A stretch of 64,000 nt of DNA from Bacteroidales bacterium. Its GTDB lineage: Bacteria; Bacteroidota; Bacteroidia; Bacteroidales; JAFGXI01. Of this stretch, positions 36,966-48,126 are shown one piece after another (positions within the stretch are counted from its first letter, which is position 1; each line of letters begins with the position of its first letter). The translations under genes and the position numbers were made by a program. The notes beneath the pieces are model-generated. The model ran no database searches, had not been told where the DNA came from, and saw only the letters and a list, made by a program, of their open reading frames with translations. The stretch spans positions 1 through 64,000 of the forward strand of contig JAFGXI010000002.1 of assembly GCA_016936665.1 (NCBI GenBank), written 5' to 3'.

Positions 36966-39427
36966 TGAAGTTAAAGCTACTATTTTTAATTTCATTTATC
37001 ATTTTAATTCAGCCGCTTTGGTCGCAAGAAACCAAAGTGAAAGGGCTTGTGCTTGATGCAACAACCAATGAGCCTGTTCCTTTTGCAAACATTGCTTTTA
37101 AAGGCACTAATGTTGGTACTATATCTTCTATGGAAGGACAGTTTTCAATATCTACAAGGCAAAAAGTAGATACACTTATAGTGTCTTTTATTGGCTATAA
37201 AACGCAAAAACTTAAAGTAAAAAGTGGTGTTTATCAATCGTTCACTATTGCTTTAGAAAGCGAAAATATAAGTTTAGACGAAGTAGTAGTGGTGCCTGGC
37301 GAAAACCCTGCTTTTGAAATATTAAGACGAATCAATAAGCATAAAAAAGAAAATAACCCCGATAAAGTGGATCGATACAATTGCAAGGTTTATAACAAAA
37401 TGCAAGTCGATTTAAATAATATTTCTGAAAATTTTCAGAAACAAAAGTTACTAAAAAAATTCGATTTTGTATTCGATTACATCGATACCTCTGTGGTAAC
37501 CGGAAAAAACTACTTACCGGTATTAATTTCTGAAACCTATTCCGATTTTTATTACAGAAAGATTCCAACAGCACAAAAAGAGTTGATTTTAGCCAATCAA
37601 GTTTCTGGAATCGATAATAAAAGTATTTCGCAATATACCGGACAAATGTATCAAAAGATCAATATTTACGATAATTATGTAAGTATTTTAGATCGAAGTT
37701 TTGTTAGTCCAATTTCAGGAGTAGGTCGCGCCTATTACAAATATTATTTACTAGACAGTGCTTTTGTTGGCAACAATTGGTCCTATAAAATATCGTTTGT
37801 CCCACGTTTTAAACATGAACCTGTGTTCGATGGTTTTTTTTGGGTCGCAGATACATCCTATGCGATTAAAACAATTGAGATGAACCTTTCGAAAGATGCA
37901 AACCTAAACTTAGTGCAACATTTTTATCTTAAACAAGACTTCGAGCAGGTTAATGAAGATACATGGATGAAAACTGGTGAGAAAATGGTGATGGACTTCA
38001 ATGTTGCTGAAAAAACAATGGGTTTTTTTTCCAGAAAAACCACCCATTTTTCCGATTATATTATTGGGAATCAAATTTCGGATACTATTTTTTCTGCTTT
38101 AAATTCCAGAATGACTGTTGTTGCCGATACTGCTGATAAAGTCAATCAACAACAATGGAATACCCTTCGCAACGAAGAGTTAAACGAGAATGAGTTGGGT
38201 ATATACCAAATGGTAGACTCTATTAAAAATGTACCAATTTTTAGAACATATATCGATATTGCTCGTGCTATTTTCTCGGGATTCTACGAAATCGATAAAA
38301 TTGAGCTAGGCGACTACACCAGTTTGTATTCATACAATGTTGTTGAAGGAAATCGCTTTAAATTAATGGCAAGATCAAGTACAAATTTTAGCGAGAAATT
38401 GTTTTTAGATGGATATCTGGCTTATGGAACTAAAGATGAGCGATTTAAATATGGAGGAGGTTTTCGTTATTATTTTAATAGAGATTTAACTAGATCGTTT
38501 GGTGTTAAGTACCAAAAGGATGTCGAACAATTGGGCATAAGTCCATATTCTTTGGCCAGCGATAACTTTTTAAATTCTCTATTTTCGAGAACTGGAGCAG
38601 TCGATTTATTAACTAATAAAGAGGAAATTTCAACTTTTATTAAATATGAGTGGTTTTCTGGCTTCACCAATACAATTAGCTTTTCGCATCGTTATTTAAG
38701 TCCGCAAGAGGAGCAAGGTTTAGACTTCAGGCCTAAAGAAGATAGTTATGGTCCGAATGAAATTATTGTTTCCGAGGTGTCGTTGAAGACAAGAATTGCG
38801 TTCAACGAAAGAACTATTTTGGGACGAGAAGAAAAGGTTTTTCTTACTTCAAAGTACCCTGTAATTACGTTGAATTTTACGGTGGCACCAAAAGGCGCCA
38901 TCAATAGCACATATAATTACCAGCGTTTGCAAGTGGGATGGTTGCAATTGGTTAAAACTAACCCAATTGGTTATTTTAAATATTACTTCGAAGCCGGGAA
39001 AATATTCGGAACCTTGCCATATCCACTCCTAGAAATGCATAAAGGAAACGAAACCTATTGGTACGACGATTATGCATTCAATTTAATGAATTACTATGAA
39101 TTCGTAAGCGACGAATGGTACAGTTTGCTTTTTACTCATCATTTCGAAGGTTTCTTTTTAAATAAAATACCTTTAATTAAAGAACTGAAATGGCGCGAAG
39201 TTCTTACACTTAAAGGCGTTGTCGGCAATATGACGGAAGAAAACAAAAATTACTCTAATTTTCCGACCTCAGTTCAAGAAGTTAATACGCCATATGTCGA
39301 AGCCAGTTTAGGAATCGAAAATATATTTACTATTTTTCGAGTGGATGCCTTGTGGCGATTAACTCACCTCGATCAACCAAATATCAGTAAATTTGGTATA
39401 CGAATGAAAGTTCAGTTCGAGTTTTAA
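36965..39427 (+). CDS. DUF5686 family outer-membrane protein with N-terminal carboxypeptidase-regulatory-like domain
   Basis: KVKGLVLDATTNEPVPFANIAFKGTNVGTISSMEGQFSI then large beta-rich region. Confidence 0.85.
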   Translation: MKLKLLFLISFIILIQPLWSQETKVKGLVLDATTNEPVPFANIAFKGTNVGTISSMEGQFSISTRQKVDTLIVSFIGYKTQKLKVKSGVYQSFTIALESENISLDEVVVVPGENPAFEILRRINKHKKENNPDKVDRYNCKVYNKMQVDLNNISENFQKQKLLKKFDFVFDYIDTSVVTGKNYLPVLISETYSDFYYRKIPTAQKELILANQVSGIDNKSISQYTGQMYQKINIYDNYVSILDRSFVSPISGVGRAYYKYYLLDSAFVGNNWSYKISFVPRFKHEPVFDGFFWVADTSYAIKTIEMNLSKDANLNLVQHFYLKQDFEQVNEDTWMKTGEKMVMDFNVAEKTMGFFSRKTTHFSDYIIGNQISDTIFSALNSRMTVVADTADKVNQQQWNTLRNEELNENELGIYQMVDSIKNVPIFRTYIDIARAIFSGFYEIDKIELGDYTSLYSYNVVEGNRFKLMARSSTNFSEKLFLDGYLAYGTKDERFKYGGGFRYYFNRDLTRSFGVKYQKDVEQLGISPYSLASDNFLNSLFSRTGAVDLLTNKEEISTFIKYEWFSGFTNTISFSHRYLSPQEEQGLDFRPKEDSYGPNEIIVSEVSLKTRIAFNERTILGREEKVFLTSKYPVITLNFTVAPKGAINSTYNYQRLQVGWLQLVKTNPIGYFKYYFEAGKIFGTLPYPLLEMHKGNETYWYDDYAFNLMNYYEFVSDEWYSLLFTHHFEGFFLNKIPLIKELKWREVLTLKGVVGNMTEENKNYSNFPTSVQEVNTPYVEASLGIENIFTIFRVDALWRLTHLDQPNISKFGIRMKVQFEF

Positions 39428-39831
39428 TTTTGTTTTAGTTTGTAAACAGGCTCCAAAAACTGGTCGGGAGAGATTGGTTTTCCATTCGCAATAACAACAG
39501 CTGTTATTTTAGCTTTTAGAATTAGATCGCTATTACTTTTAATTATATCTTGAAAGAAAACAGCTTTTAATAAACCTTCCTTTTCCACCCTAATTTTTAC
39601 ACTAAAATCATCGCCACTTACCAACGACTTTTTATATTCGAGTTCTGCTTTATAAACCATTGGTAAAATATTTTCTCGATTTAAAGCAGCAAAATCGTAA
39701 CCTATCGCTTTCAACAATTCATGTCTTGCATGTTCTAAATAATTCATATACACAGCATTGTTAACAACCCCTTGTATGTCGCACTCATAATCTCGTACTT
39801 CGAAACTCAATTCGAAATGATAACCTTTCAT
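39424..39831 (-). CDS. Acyl-CoA thioesterase (YbgC/4HBT family)
   Basis: FELSFEVRDYECDIQGVVNNAVYMNYLEHARHELL hot-dog motif. Confidence 0.9.
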   Translation of the reverse strand: MKGYHFELSFEVRDYECDIQGVVNNAVYMNYLEHARHELLKAIGYDFAALNRENILPMVYKAELEYKKSLVSGDDFSVKIRVEKEGLLKAVFFQDIIKSNSDLILKAKITAVVIANGKPISPDQFLEPVYKLKQN

Positions 39832-39995
39832 TGGATTTTGTTTTTCGATAAAATTACATAATCTTTTCAGTTCTTAAATTATAATGTTAAATGATCAACC
39901 GACATAGTTTGGCATGTTTAAAAAAACTTTTTAGAAATAAATTTTTTCATTATTTTTCTAGCTTCAATATTTAGTTTAAACAAATAGATAACACT

Positions 39996-40982
39996 ATGAA
40001 AATGAATGATTTTCTTAATCAAGTTGACAACGAAAATGTTCTTGTGATTGGCGATGTGATGATTGATGCATATTTGTGGGGAGCAGTAAACAGAATTTCG
40101 CCGGAAGCACCAGTGCCTATTGTTACAGTAACTAAAAGAGAAAATCGTTTAGGAGGCGCAGCCAATGTAGGTTTGAACTTGAAATCTTTGGGTGCAAATC
40201 CTATAATATGCTCTGTCATTGGATCTGACGATGGAGGCGATATTATTTTAGATTTGATGGAAGAAAGTCAAATGACCTCTGTTGGCTTAATTTTAAGTAA
40301 AAAACGTAAAACGACTAAAAAAACTCGTGTATTAAGCAATGGTCAGCAGTTATTAAGAGTCGACGATGAAATAACATATCAAATTGCAAAAGATCTAGAA
40401 GATAGCTTGATAGAAAGAATTGAGCATTTAATACATGAACGTTCGATTGGAGCCATCATTTTTGAAGATTATGATAAAGGGGTAATCACCAAGCGATTAA
40501 TCGATTCTGTTGTAGAACTAGCTAAAGCCAATAAAATAATTGTAGCTGCCGATCCTAAAAAGAACCAATACGATGATTATCACGATATTGATCTTTTCAA
40601 ACCTAATTTTAAAGAGTTTGTAGAAGGCAGTAAGCAAGACTTTTTCCGTGGTGACACAGAATCGATTTTTAAATATGCTAAGCAAATTATTTCGGAAAAA
40701 GATTTTAAAAATGTAATGGTCACTTTATCCGATTTGGGTGTGTTTATTACTGACGGCAAAGTATTTCATTTAATTCCCGCAGAATATCGACAAATTGCCG
40801 ATGTGTCTGGAGCAGGAGATTCTGTTATAAGTATTGCAACACTTTTATTATTAAATGGTTACAGTATAAAAACCATAGCCGATATATCGAATAAAGCGGG
40901 CGGTATTGTTTGCGAAAAAGTAGGTGTAGTACCTATAGAAATAGAGGATCTTTTAGCTGAGATTAATTCTGAATTAGATTAA
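39996..40982 (+). CDS. PfkB-family heptose-7-phosphate kinase (HldE kinase-domain/RfaE1-like)
   Basis: VIGDVMIDAYLWGAVNRISPEAPVPIV, RLGGAANVGLNLKSLG, DVSGAGDSVIS. Confidence 0.9.
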   Translation: MKMNDFLNQVDNENVLVIGDVMIDAYLWGAVNRISPEAPVPIVTVTKRENRLGGAANVGLNLKSLGANPIICSVIGSDDGGDIILDLMEESQMTSVGLILSKKRKTTKKTRVLSNGQQLLRVDDEITYQIAKDLEDSLIERIEHLIHERSIGAIIFEDYDKGVITKRLIDSVVELAKANKIIVAADPKKNQYDDYHDIDLFKPNFKEFVEGSKQDFFRGDTESIFKYAKQIISEKDFKNVMVTLSDLGVFITDGKVFHLIPAEYRQIADVSGAGDSVISIATLLLLNGYSIKTIADISNKAGGIVCEKVGVVPIEIEDLLAEINSELD

Positions 40983-41986
40983 TCCTGAACAATTATTTTT
41001 TTAAAACGATCGTTCATCCATACTTCGTTACTTGTAGAGTCTTTGGCATAAATTAAATATACCGACAATTCCGGATGTTTATTTAAGAAATCTTGACTTT
41101 CTTTTAAGCTCATAACCATCATGGCTGTTGCATATGCATCGGCAGTCATACAATCGTCTGCACAAACAGTAGCACTTAGTATGTTATGAGCTACCGGATA
41201 GCCAGTGAAAGGGTCGATGGTATGTGCGTATTTTTTTCCGTCTTTAATATAGAATCGACGATAATTTCCGGAAGTAGCAACACCTCCATTTAGAGGAACT
41301 ATTATTTCTTGAAGTTCGTCGGTCTGATTATATAAATCGTCAATTGGTTTGTCAATGCCGACAGACCAAGCCATGTTTTTATTGTTTTTTCCTTTTAAGC
41401 GTATTTCTCCACCAATCTCAATTAAATAATTTTTAATGCCAACTGCTTCCAGATAATCTGCAACTGCATCTACACCATAACCCTTTGCTATTGCACTAGC
41501 ATCGATGTTTACATTAGGATTAGCTTTTATAATTAAATTGTTCTCCAGTTTAATTTTTTTGTAGCCTACATATTGCATTAAACTGTCGATTGTTGTAGAA
41601 TCTGGAAAATCCATGGTTTTGAAACCAAAACCCCAAGCATTTACCAATGATGAAACAGTCATATCAAAAGCTCCATTTGTTGCGGCTGACACTTCTTGCC
41701 CTTTATTAAATACGGTTCTAAAATGCGCATCGGTTGCTTGACTTTCGTTGGTGTTAATTTTAGAAAGTACAGATTCTGGTTTGTAAGTGGAAAGCGAATA
41801 ATCGACGACTTTTAAAACAGAATCTATTTGCTGTTGAATATCGTTGGTGTTTTGATATTGTATGTGATAGATTGTTCCAAAAATAAAACCTTCGTTGTAT
41901 TGGTAGGCTTTCTTTTGACAAGAACTGTATAAGAAAAGCAGACCTACTAAAGATAAGCCTGTTGTTGAACGAATTAATAATTTCAT
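40979..41986 (-). CDS. apbE: FAD:protein FMN transferase (ApbE)
   Basis: Lipobox LYSSCQKK; IDASAIAKGYGVDAVADYLE; GGEIRLKGKN; HTIDPFTGYP. Confidence 0.93.
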   Translation of the reverse strand: MKLLIRSTTGLSLVGLLFLYSSCQKKAYQYNEGFIFGTIYHIQYQNTNDIQQQIDSVLKVVDYSLSTYKPESVLSKINTNESQATDAHFRTVFNKGQEVSAATNGAFDMTVSSLVNAWGFGFKTMDFPDSTTIDSLMQYVGYKKIKLENNLIIKANPNVNIDASAIAKGYGVDAVADYLEAVGIKNYLIEIGGEIRLKGKNNKNMAWSVGIDKPIDDLYNQTDELQEIIVPLNGGVATSGNYRRFYIKDGKKYAHTIDPFTGYPVAHNILSATVCADDCMTADAYATAMMVMSLKESQDFLNKHPELSVYLIYAKDSTSNEVWMNDRFKKIIVQD

Positions 41987-41991
41987 AGGAA

Positions 41992-42657
41992 TTAAAGGAA
42001 ATTTGCAATCACAGTTTGTTGAGCAACGGTAAGCTCGTCTAGAACTACATTAATAGCTGTATTTAATGGTAAAATAATATCGACACGAGAACCAAATTTG
42101 ATAAAGCCAAAATTGTTGCCCTGTTCAACTTTTTCTCCGGTTTGTGAATAACATACAATTCTGCGAGCTAAAGCGCCGGCAACTTGTCTGAACATTATTT
42201 CTGTGCCGTTTCGATGTTTTACTACAACAGTAGTACGTTCGTTGTCGGTCGAAGATTTTGGGTGGTTGGCAACAATATGTTTACCAGAGTGGTATTTTGT
42301 GTAGGTGATATCGCCGGATATAGGATACCAATTGGCATGCACATTTAAGGGCGACATAAAAATCGATACTTGCATGCGTCGATCTTTGAAGTATTCTTTT
42401 TCTTCAATCTCTTCGATGACTACAATTTTACCATCAGCAGGTGCAATAATGCTGTTTTCGGAGCGATTAACAATTCTTTTTGGATATCTAAAAAAACTAA
42501 TAATGAACAACCAAAAAATAAAATAGGCTACAATTAATCCATATTGTAAAATAGCTAAAGTATTAGGAATGAGGTATAATGTTGCAAAGCTAGCCAAGGC
42601 TAAAAAAGCAAAAATAACAGAAATTGTAGTAAAACCTTCTTTATGGATTGTCATCAT
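41992..42657 (-). CDS. Phosphatidylserine decarboxylase-related protein
   Basis: APADGKIVVIEE, MSPLNVHANWYPI, FGSRVDIILP (LGSS-type cleavage site appears as FGSR). Confidence 0.9.
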   Translation of the reverse strand: MMTIHKEGFTTISVIFAFLALASFATLYLIPNTLAILQYGLIVAYFIFWLFIISFFRYPKRIVNRSENSIIAPADGKIVVIEEIEEKEYFKDRRMQVSIFMSPLNVHANWYPISGDITYTKYHSGKHIVANHPKSSTDNERTTVVVKHRNGTEIMFRQVAGALARRIVCYSQTGEKVEQGNNFGFIKFGSRVDIILPLNTAINVVLDELTVAQQTVIANFL

Positions 42658-42679
42658 TTTTAGAGTTCCAAATTCGGTG

Positions 42680-43570
42680 CTAAAAATAATAAATAATTTG
42701 CAAATAAAAATAGACCATAGGCAATGCCAGTAAACTACTATCGAATCGGTCTAAAATACCTCCATGACCGGGCATAATTTTACCGGAGTCTTTAACAGAA
42801 ACACTTCTTTTGTATAAAGATTCTATCAAATCGCCAAAAATTCCAAATACAGTAATGATGATGCTAATAGCTATCCAGTGCAACAATGCAAGGCTAGGAT
42901 AGAGGTAATGCACGAAGTATGCCGCTCCTATGGTTGCGAGTAGCCCCCCAATGGCTCCTTCCCACGATTTTTTAGGAGAAATTCGTTCGAATAAGCGGTG
43001 TTTGCCAAAACTAATTCCAAAAACAAATGCTCCTGTATCGCTCACCCATTGTATTATAAAGTAACCAATAATGATAAATGCATTGAAATAGATCAGCTCG
43101 CTATCGGTCTTGTTCCATAGGATATTAGAAATTTGGCTAATCCAATCGGGCTCTTCTGCAATGGCATGTTTCGAAAGAACCATAAAGTGCATGAGCGAAA
43201 CAGGAAGTACAACATATACTAGACCTAAAAAAGTAATACCAATATTATTTATCGGCTGTGATTTTTGTCGATATAATTCGAGAATCGGAATAAAAATAAT
43301 AAATGGGATAACTAAAATATATGCTTTTAGTGGTAGCACATTTCCTGCTATTAGATACGATAGCGTATAAATTACGATTCCTGTAACAATACCGATCGGC
43401 ATGTTAGGATGGTTTTCTTGATATCTACCAAAACGATAAAATTCTCTTAAACCGAAAATAAGTACAAACAAGAATAAAATATAACTGCTAAAACTACTAA
43501 ATAGCTCAGAGCCTAAAACCAATACGATAAAAAACAATCCCGACAGGGAACGAACTAAAATATTTTTCAA
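42680..43570 (-). CDS. cdsA: Phosphatidate cytidylyltransferase
   Basis: SDTGAFVFGISFGKHRLFERISPKKSWEGAIGG; KDSGKIMPGHGGILDRFDS. Confidence 0.95.
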   Translation of the reverse strand: MKNILVRSLSGLFFIVLVLGSELFSSFSSYILFLFVLIFGLREFYRFGRYQENHPNMPIGIVTGIVIYTLSYLIAGNVLPLKAYILVIPFIIFIPILELYRQKSQPINNIGITFLGLVYVVLPVSLMHFMVLSKHAIAEEPDWISQISNILWNKTDSELIYFNAFIIIGYFIIQWVSDTGAFVFGISFGKHRLFERISPKKSWEGAIGGLLATIGAAYFVHYLYPSLALLHWIAISIIITVFGIFGDLIESLYKRSVSVKDSGKIMPGHGGILDRFDSSLLALPMVYFYLQIIYYF

Positions 43571-43770
43571 TTTTCAAAATCGTTTAAACATTCTTTAGCT
43601 TTGTCGTAATCTTCTTCTTTTACATAAATTTCGACACTTCCAACTAATAATTCTGAACCTTTTTTGTTGATCGCTACTGCTTGAATATTAATGCTTTCGA
43701 GAAGTGCTGAAAACATGTCTGCTCTATTTCTATGATCGAAATATGTAAGCATTACCCATCCTTTTTCCAT
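43567..43770 (-). CDS. DUF2007 putative signal-transducing protein
   Basis: HRNRADMFSALLESINIQAVAINKKGSELLVGSVEIYVKEEDYDKAKE. Confidence 0.8.
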   Translation of the reverse strand: MEKGWVMLTYFDHRNRADMFSALLESINIQAVAINKKGSELLVGSVEIYVKEEDYDKAKECLNDFEN

Positions 43771-43817
43771 GACTAATTATTGTTTATGGTTTGTTGTTTC
43801 AATTTAATGTTTTTTTT

Positions 43818-44441
43818 CTAATCTTCAAAATTTTTATAGATAACGGTCATTCTTTTTGGCCCATGTGCTCCTAAAATCAATGTTTTTTCGATATCTGCAG
43901 TTCTACTTGGTCCGGTTGCTATGGAGATAAAAGAAGGTAAATTTTCGTACCGATTAGGTAAATCCTCAAAAGCATCTTCGATATTATAAATCAATTGTTT
44001 TTTTTCTACTAAAATGACTTGATGCTCTGGTATCACATTTAATTGCCGGCCGGATGCTAATGCTGAGCTTGTAATTATGCTTCCTAGTCTGGCAACTGCA
44101 TACTCGCAACTTATAAATGCAAAACCGGTATATTTTTTATCGAAACTATCGACATAATTTAAATCTGCCTCGTTTAGTATGGATTGCAAGTTTACATCGA
44201 AGCAAGAAACTGATTGAGAATCGAAAATACTTCGAAGCGCTTGATGTAATTCTGTGCTGGAATTAACGACTAATAAATTCGCTGTTAATTCGTCGAGTTT
44301 CGATTTAAATAAGCCAATCATCGATAAGTCTGAGCTCTGAAAAAAGTTTTCTGTGCTTGGCTTATCAACACCCTCCCAAAGCTTAGTATTTGATTTTGCT
44401 TTTTTAATTCTGTCAAGTATTTTTGATTTGGAATCGCTCAT
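43818..44441 (-). CDS. LUD domain protein (LutC/YkgG-like)
   Basis: ASCEYAVARLGSI-like core, IATGPSRTADIEKTLILGAHGPKRMTVI. Confidence 0.88.
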   Translation of the reverse strand: MSDSKSKILDRIKKAKSNTKLWEGVDKPSTENFFQSSDLSMIGLFKSKLDELTANLLVVNSSTELHQALRSIFDSQSVSCFDVNLQSILNEADLNYVDSFDKKYTGFAFISCEYAVARLGSIITSSALASGRQLNVIPEHQVILVEKKQLIYNIEDAFEDLPNRYENLPSFISIATGPSRTADIEKTLILGAHGPKRMTVIYKNFED

Positions 44442-46508
44442 CTATTCGATTTTATTATCTTCTTCTGGCGTTTCTATTTTTGCATCTTCAGTAGGTATTT
44501 CCTCAGGTATAATTTCTTCTGTATTTTGAACTTGTTCTTCGGTAAAGAGTTCGCTTTCAAGTTCGTCAGAGCGATTAGTCCATTGACGTTTTCCGAATAT
44601 TTCTTCCAAGTCTTCAGTAAAAATAACTTCTTTTTCCATTAGTCGCTCACCAAGAGCAACCAATCCTTCTTTATTATCATTTAAAAGTTTTAAAGCTCTT
44701 TGGTATTGCTCATCGATTATTTTTTTTACTTCAACATCTATTAACTCAGATGTTTTTTCGCTGTATGGTTTTGTGAAGTTATAAGCCGATTGACCTGTAG
44801 AATCGTAAAAGCTCAAATGCCCAACTTCAGTGCTCATTCCGTAGTAGGTGATTAATGCGTAAGCTTGTTTGGTAACTTTTTCAAGGTCGTTTAGCGCACC
44901 TGTAGAAACTTTTCCAAAGTTAACTTCTTCCGAAGCTCTTCCTCCAAGTGTTGCGCACATCTCGTCTAAAATCTGATCTTTGGTTGTTATCTGTCGTTCT
45001 TCAGGCAAGTACCATGCTGCACCAAGAGCTCTTCCTCTGGGAATAATTGTAACTTTAATTAATGGATTGGCATATTCTATTAACCAGCTAACTGTTGCAT
45101 GACCTGCTTCGTGGTATGCGATGGCTCTTTTCTCGTTTTTAGTGATAATTTTATTTTTCTTTTCAAGACCACCAACAATACGATCGATTGCATCTAAAAC
45201 ATCTTGCTTTTCAACTTTCTTTTTGTCCTTTCTTGCTGCAATTAATGCTGCTTCGTTACAGACATTGGCAATATCAGCTCCGGAAAACCCGGGCGTTTGC
45301 TTAGCTAAAAACTCAGGTGTAATATCTGTCGATATTGATTTTAAAGGTTTTAAATGAACTTTAAAAATTTCTTGACGCTCTTTAATATCAGGTAACTCAA
45401 CATGTATCTGTCTATCGAAACGACCGGCACGAAGCAAAGCTTTATCTAATATATCGGCTCTGTTTGTTGCGGCAAGTATAATAACACCACTGTTGGTTCC
45501 AAAACCATCCATTTCGGTTAACAACTGATTGAGTGTATTCTCTCTTTCGTCGTTGGCTCCCATGTTCGGGTTATTACCTCTAGCTCTACCAATAGCGTCT
45601 ATTTCATCAATAAAAATAATACAAGGCGATTTTTCTTTAGCTTTTTTGAATAAATCGCGAACTCTCGAAGCACCAACACCAACAAACATTTCTACAAAGT
45701 CTGAGCCCGACATCGAGAAGAATGGTACATGAGCTTCGCCGGCAACTGCTTTTGCTAATAGGGTTTTTCCCGTACCCGGAGGGCCAACCAGTAAAGCGCC
45801 TTTCGGAATTTTACCTCCTAAGTCGGTGTATTTTTTTGGATTTTTTAAAAAATCTACAATTTCTTTAATTTCAACTTTTGCTTCTTCTAAGCCTGCTACA
45901 TCGTTAAAGTTGACGTTAATATCGGTTTCTTTATTAAATTCTTTAGCTTTAGATTTGCCAATACTAAAAATTCCACTTCCAGAGCCTCCGGAGCCAGCTC
46001 CGCCCATTCGTCGGAAAATAAATATCCAAATTACAATGATGATTATAAAAGGGAAAATATTCCAAAATATGTTTCCGAAAATATCTTCTCTAGTTTCGTT
46101 TTTGAGTGGAGCACGGTTTTCTTCAGGAACTTCTGTGTTTATTTTATCCCATTTTTGAACGAAATCATCCATCGATAAAATGGTATAGTAATATTGTGCT
46201 CCTGACGAACCAAAGGTGTTGTCTTTTTTGTTTGAAGCATCTTTATATTCTTCTTTCTGAATGCTTTCCGATTTAAGATATATTTCTGCTGTTTCTCTAT
46301 TAACAACAACAATTTCTTTTAAATCGCCATGTTTAATGATTTGCTCAACTTTTTGCCATTGAATTTCTTTTAAAGACCCGGTTGAAGTAGAGTAAAAATT
46401 AATAATTAAAAATAACACAAACAAACCGCCATAAATCCAATAAATATTGAATTTTGGTTTATTTGTCTTAGGTGTGTTTTTAGGATTGTTTTTATTGTTT
46501 TGTTCCAT
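44442..46508 (-). CDS. ftsH: ATP-dependent zinc metalloprotease FtsH
   Basis: [23 protein letters not shown]. Start [11 protein letters not shown] (46508) preferred over the rsfS-overlapping 46550. Confidence 0.97.
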   Translation of the reverse strand: MEQNNKNNPKNTPKTNKPKFNIYWIYGGLFVLFLIINFYSTSTGSLKEIQWQKVEQIIKHGDLKEIVVVNRETAEIYLKSESIQKEEYKDASNKKDNTFGSSGAQYYYTILSMDDFVQKWDKINTEVPEENRAPLKNETREDIFGNIFWNIFPFIIIIVIWIFIFRRMGGAGSGGSGSGIFSIGKSKAKEFNKETDINVNFNDVAGLEEAKVEIKEIVDFLKNPKKYTDLGGKIPKGALLVGPPGTGKTLLAKAVAGEAHVPFFSMSGSDFVEMFVGVGASRVRDLFKKAKEKSPCIIFIDEIDAIGRARGNNPNMGANDERENTLNQLLTEMDGFGTNSGVIILAATNRADILDKALLRAGRFDRQIHVELPDIKERQEIFKVHLKPLKSISTDITPEFLAKQTPGFSGADIANVCNEAALIAARKDKKKVEKQDVLDAIDRIVGGLEKKNKIITKNEKRAIAYHEAGHATVSWLIEYANPLIKVTIIPRGRALGAAWYLPEERQITTKDQILDEMCATLGGRASEEVNFGKVSTGALNDLEKVTKQAYALITYYGMSTEVGHLSFYDSTGQSAYNFTKPYSEKTSELIDVEVKKIIDEQYQRALKLLNDNKEGLVALGERLMEKEVIFTEDLEEIFGKRQWTNRSDELESELFTEEQVQNTEEIIPEEIPTEDAKIETPEEDNKIE

Positions 46509-46515
46509 CTTTTCT

Positions 46516-46893
46516 TTAATATATTGAGTTGATATGTTGAATAGGAGCATCGGCCCACAATTCTTCTAATTGGTAAAAATGACGATATGGCGTTTGAAAC
46601 ACATGAACGATAATAGAAACATAATCTAATACAATCCATTGTGAGTTATCTCTTCCTTCTGTTTGCCATGGCTTTTGTTTTAATTGTTTTCTGACATCTT
46701 TTTCAATTCCATCGGCAATTGCATTTACCTGAGTGTTACTGTTTGCATTGCATATAATGAAATAATCGGTAATGGCATTTTCAATTTTCCCGATTTCAAT
46801 TACAGCGATATTTTCACCTTTTTTATTTTCAATGGCTTCAATGATGGCCTTTTTTAATTCTTCGTTTTCTTCTTTACTAAATCGTTTGCTCAT
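46516..46893 (-). CDS. rsfS: Ribosome silencing factor RsfS
   Basis: AIENKKGENIAVIEIGKIENAITDYFIICNANSNTQVNAIADGIE...WIVLDYVSIIVHVF; start MSKRFSKEEN. Confidence 0.93.
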   Translation of the reverse strand: MSKRFSKEENEELKKAIIEAIENKKGENIAVIEIGKIENAITDYFIICNANSNTQVNAIADGIEKDVRKQLKQKPWQTEGRDNSQWIVLDYVSIIVHVFQTPYRHFYQLEELWADAPIQHINSIY

Positions 46894-46912
46894 TAGAATC
46901 AATTTTAACACG

Positions 46913-46920
46913 CAAATTTA
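46913..46920 (-). promoter_or_regulatory. Candidate -7 element (TAAATTTG) for the rsfS-ftsH-LUD-cdsA-psd operon
   Basis: Exact TAnnTTTG on the minus strand 20 bp upstream of the preferred rsfS start. Confidence 0.4.
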
Positions 46921-47046
46921 ATAAAAAACTACATAGAAAATTCATCAATTCGTATAGCTCAAAGTATTTACTTGTTTTATTTAGTAATTTTTAACTTTAA
47001 GCTCAGTATAGCGTATCATTTGTGTAATCGTTAAAAATAGCGTATC

Positions 47047-48099
47047 TTGCGGGGCTCTAAAAATTTGTCTATGAGAAGGATTATATACATTTTACTCGTA
47101 TTAGGTTGGGGATTAGGCTTTTCTCAAATTCCTAATGGATATTACGATAATGCACAAGGATTAACGGGCGATAATCTTAGAACAGCGCTTTATAACATAA
47201 TAAAGAATCATAATCAGGAATCGTACAACGGTTTATGGACAGATTTTCAAACAACAGACGTAAAATCGAATGGGAAAGTTTGGGACATGTATTCTACTAG
47301 GTCCGATGGAACAGCAAATTATGAGTTCACATTTGTAAGCGATCAGTGTGGAAACTATTCTGGAGAGGGTACTTGCTATAACAGAGAACATTCAGTTCCG
47401 GCAAGCTGGTTTGACGATGATTATCCTATGTATTCCGATTTATTTCATTTGTACCCTACTGATGGATATGTTAATAATCGTAGAAGTAATTATCCTTTTG
47501 GAGAAGTAGGTTCTGCAACTTGGACATCTACAAATGGTAGTAAATTGGGTTCGTCGAATTACCCTGGTTATTCAGGAACTGTTTTTGAACCAATCGATGA
47601 GTTTAAAGGTGATTTTGCTCGCAGTTATTTTTATATGTTAACTTGTTACATGCCCAATATTTCTTCGTGGTCTAGCGATATGTTGAGTGGTGATAATTTT
47701 TCTACATGGGCAAAAAATATGTTATTGGAATGGAATGAATTAGACCCCGTAAGCCAAAAAGAAATTGATAGAAACAATGCTGTGTATGGGATACAGAATA
47801 ATAGAAATCCATATATAGATCACCCGGAGTGGGCTGTGGCCGTGTGGGATCCAAATGCATTTAATGTTATTAAGGACGTTAAAACGTCTTTTCAGTTTTG
47901 GTATTCAAATCAAACTGCAAATTGGAATTATACTCAACCCATTAGCACCTTGGAAATTTATAATGTTTTAGGTCAGAAGGTTGATGTAGAAGAACATTTA
48001 AATAATAATGGGAGTGTTAGTATTCCATTGAAAAAAGGCGTTTACATTGCACGTTTTAAATCGGATCAGATTTATGTGTTAAAATTTGTGGTGAAGTAA
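47047..48099 (+). CDS. Secreted endonuclease I (EndA family) with atypical T9SS C-terminal domain
   Basis: REHSVPASWF...DLFHLYPTDGYVNNRRSNYPFGEV; C-terminal LEIYNVLGQKV...GVYIARFKSDQIYVLKFVVK. Confidence 0.9.
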   Translation: MRGSKNLSMRRIIYILLVLGWGLGFSQIPNGYYDNAQGLTGDNLRTALYNIIKNHNQESYNGLWTDFQTTDVKSNGKVWDMYSTRSDGTANYEFTFVSDQCGNYSGEGTCYNREHSVPASWFDDDYPMYSDLFHLYPTDGYVNNRRSNYPFGEVGSATWTSTNGSKLGSSNYPGYSGTVFEPIDEFKGDFARSYFYMLTCYMPNISSWSSDMLSGDNFSTWAKNMLLEWNELDPVSQKEIDRNNAVYGIQNNRNPYIDHPEWAVAVWDPNAFNVIKDVKTSFQFWYSNQTANWNYTQPISTLEIYNVLGQKVDVEEHLNNNGSVSIPLKKGVYIARFKSDQIYVLKFVVK

Positions 48100-48126
48100 T
48101 TTAAGTTATTCAGATTATTAGAAAGT

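Noticed and set aside
46922-47046. Possible riboswitch or sRNA in the rsfS/endonuclease divergent gap
   Set aside because: No stable nested stems seen; better explained as divergent promoters.
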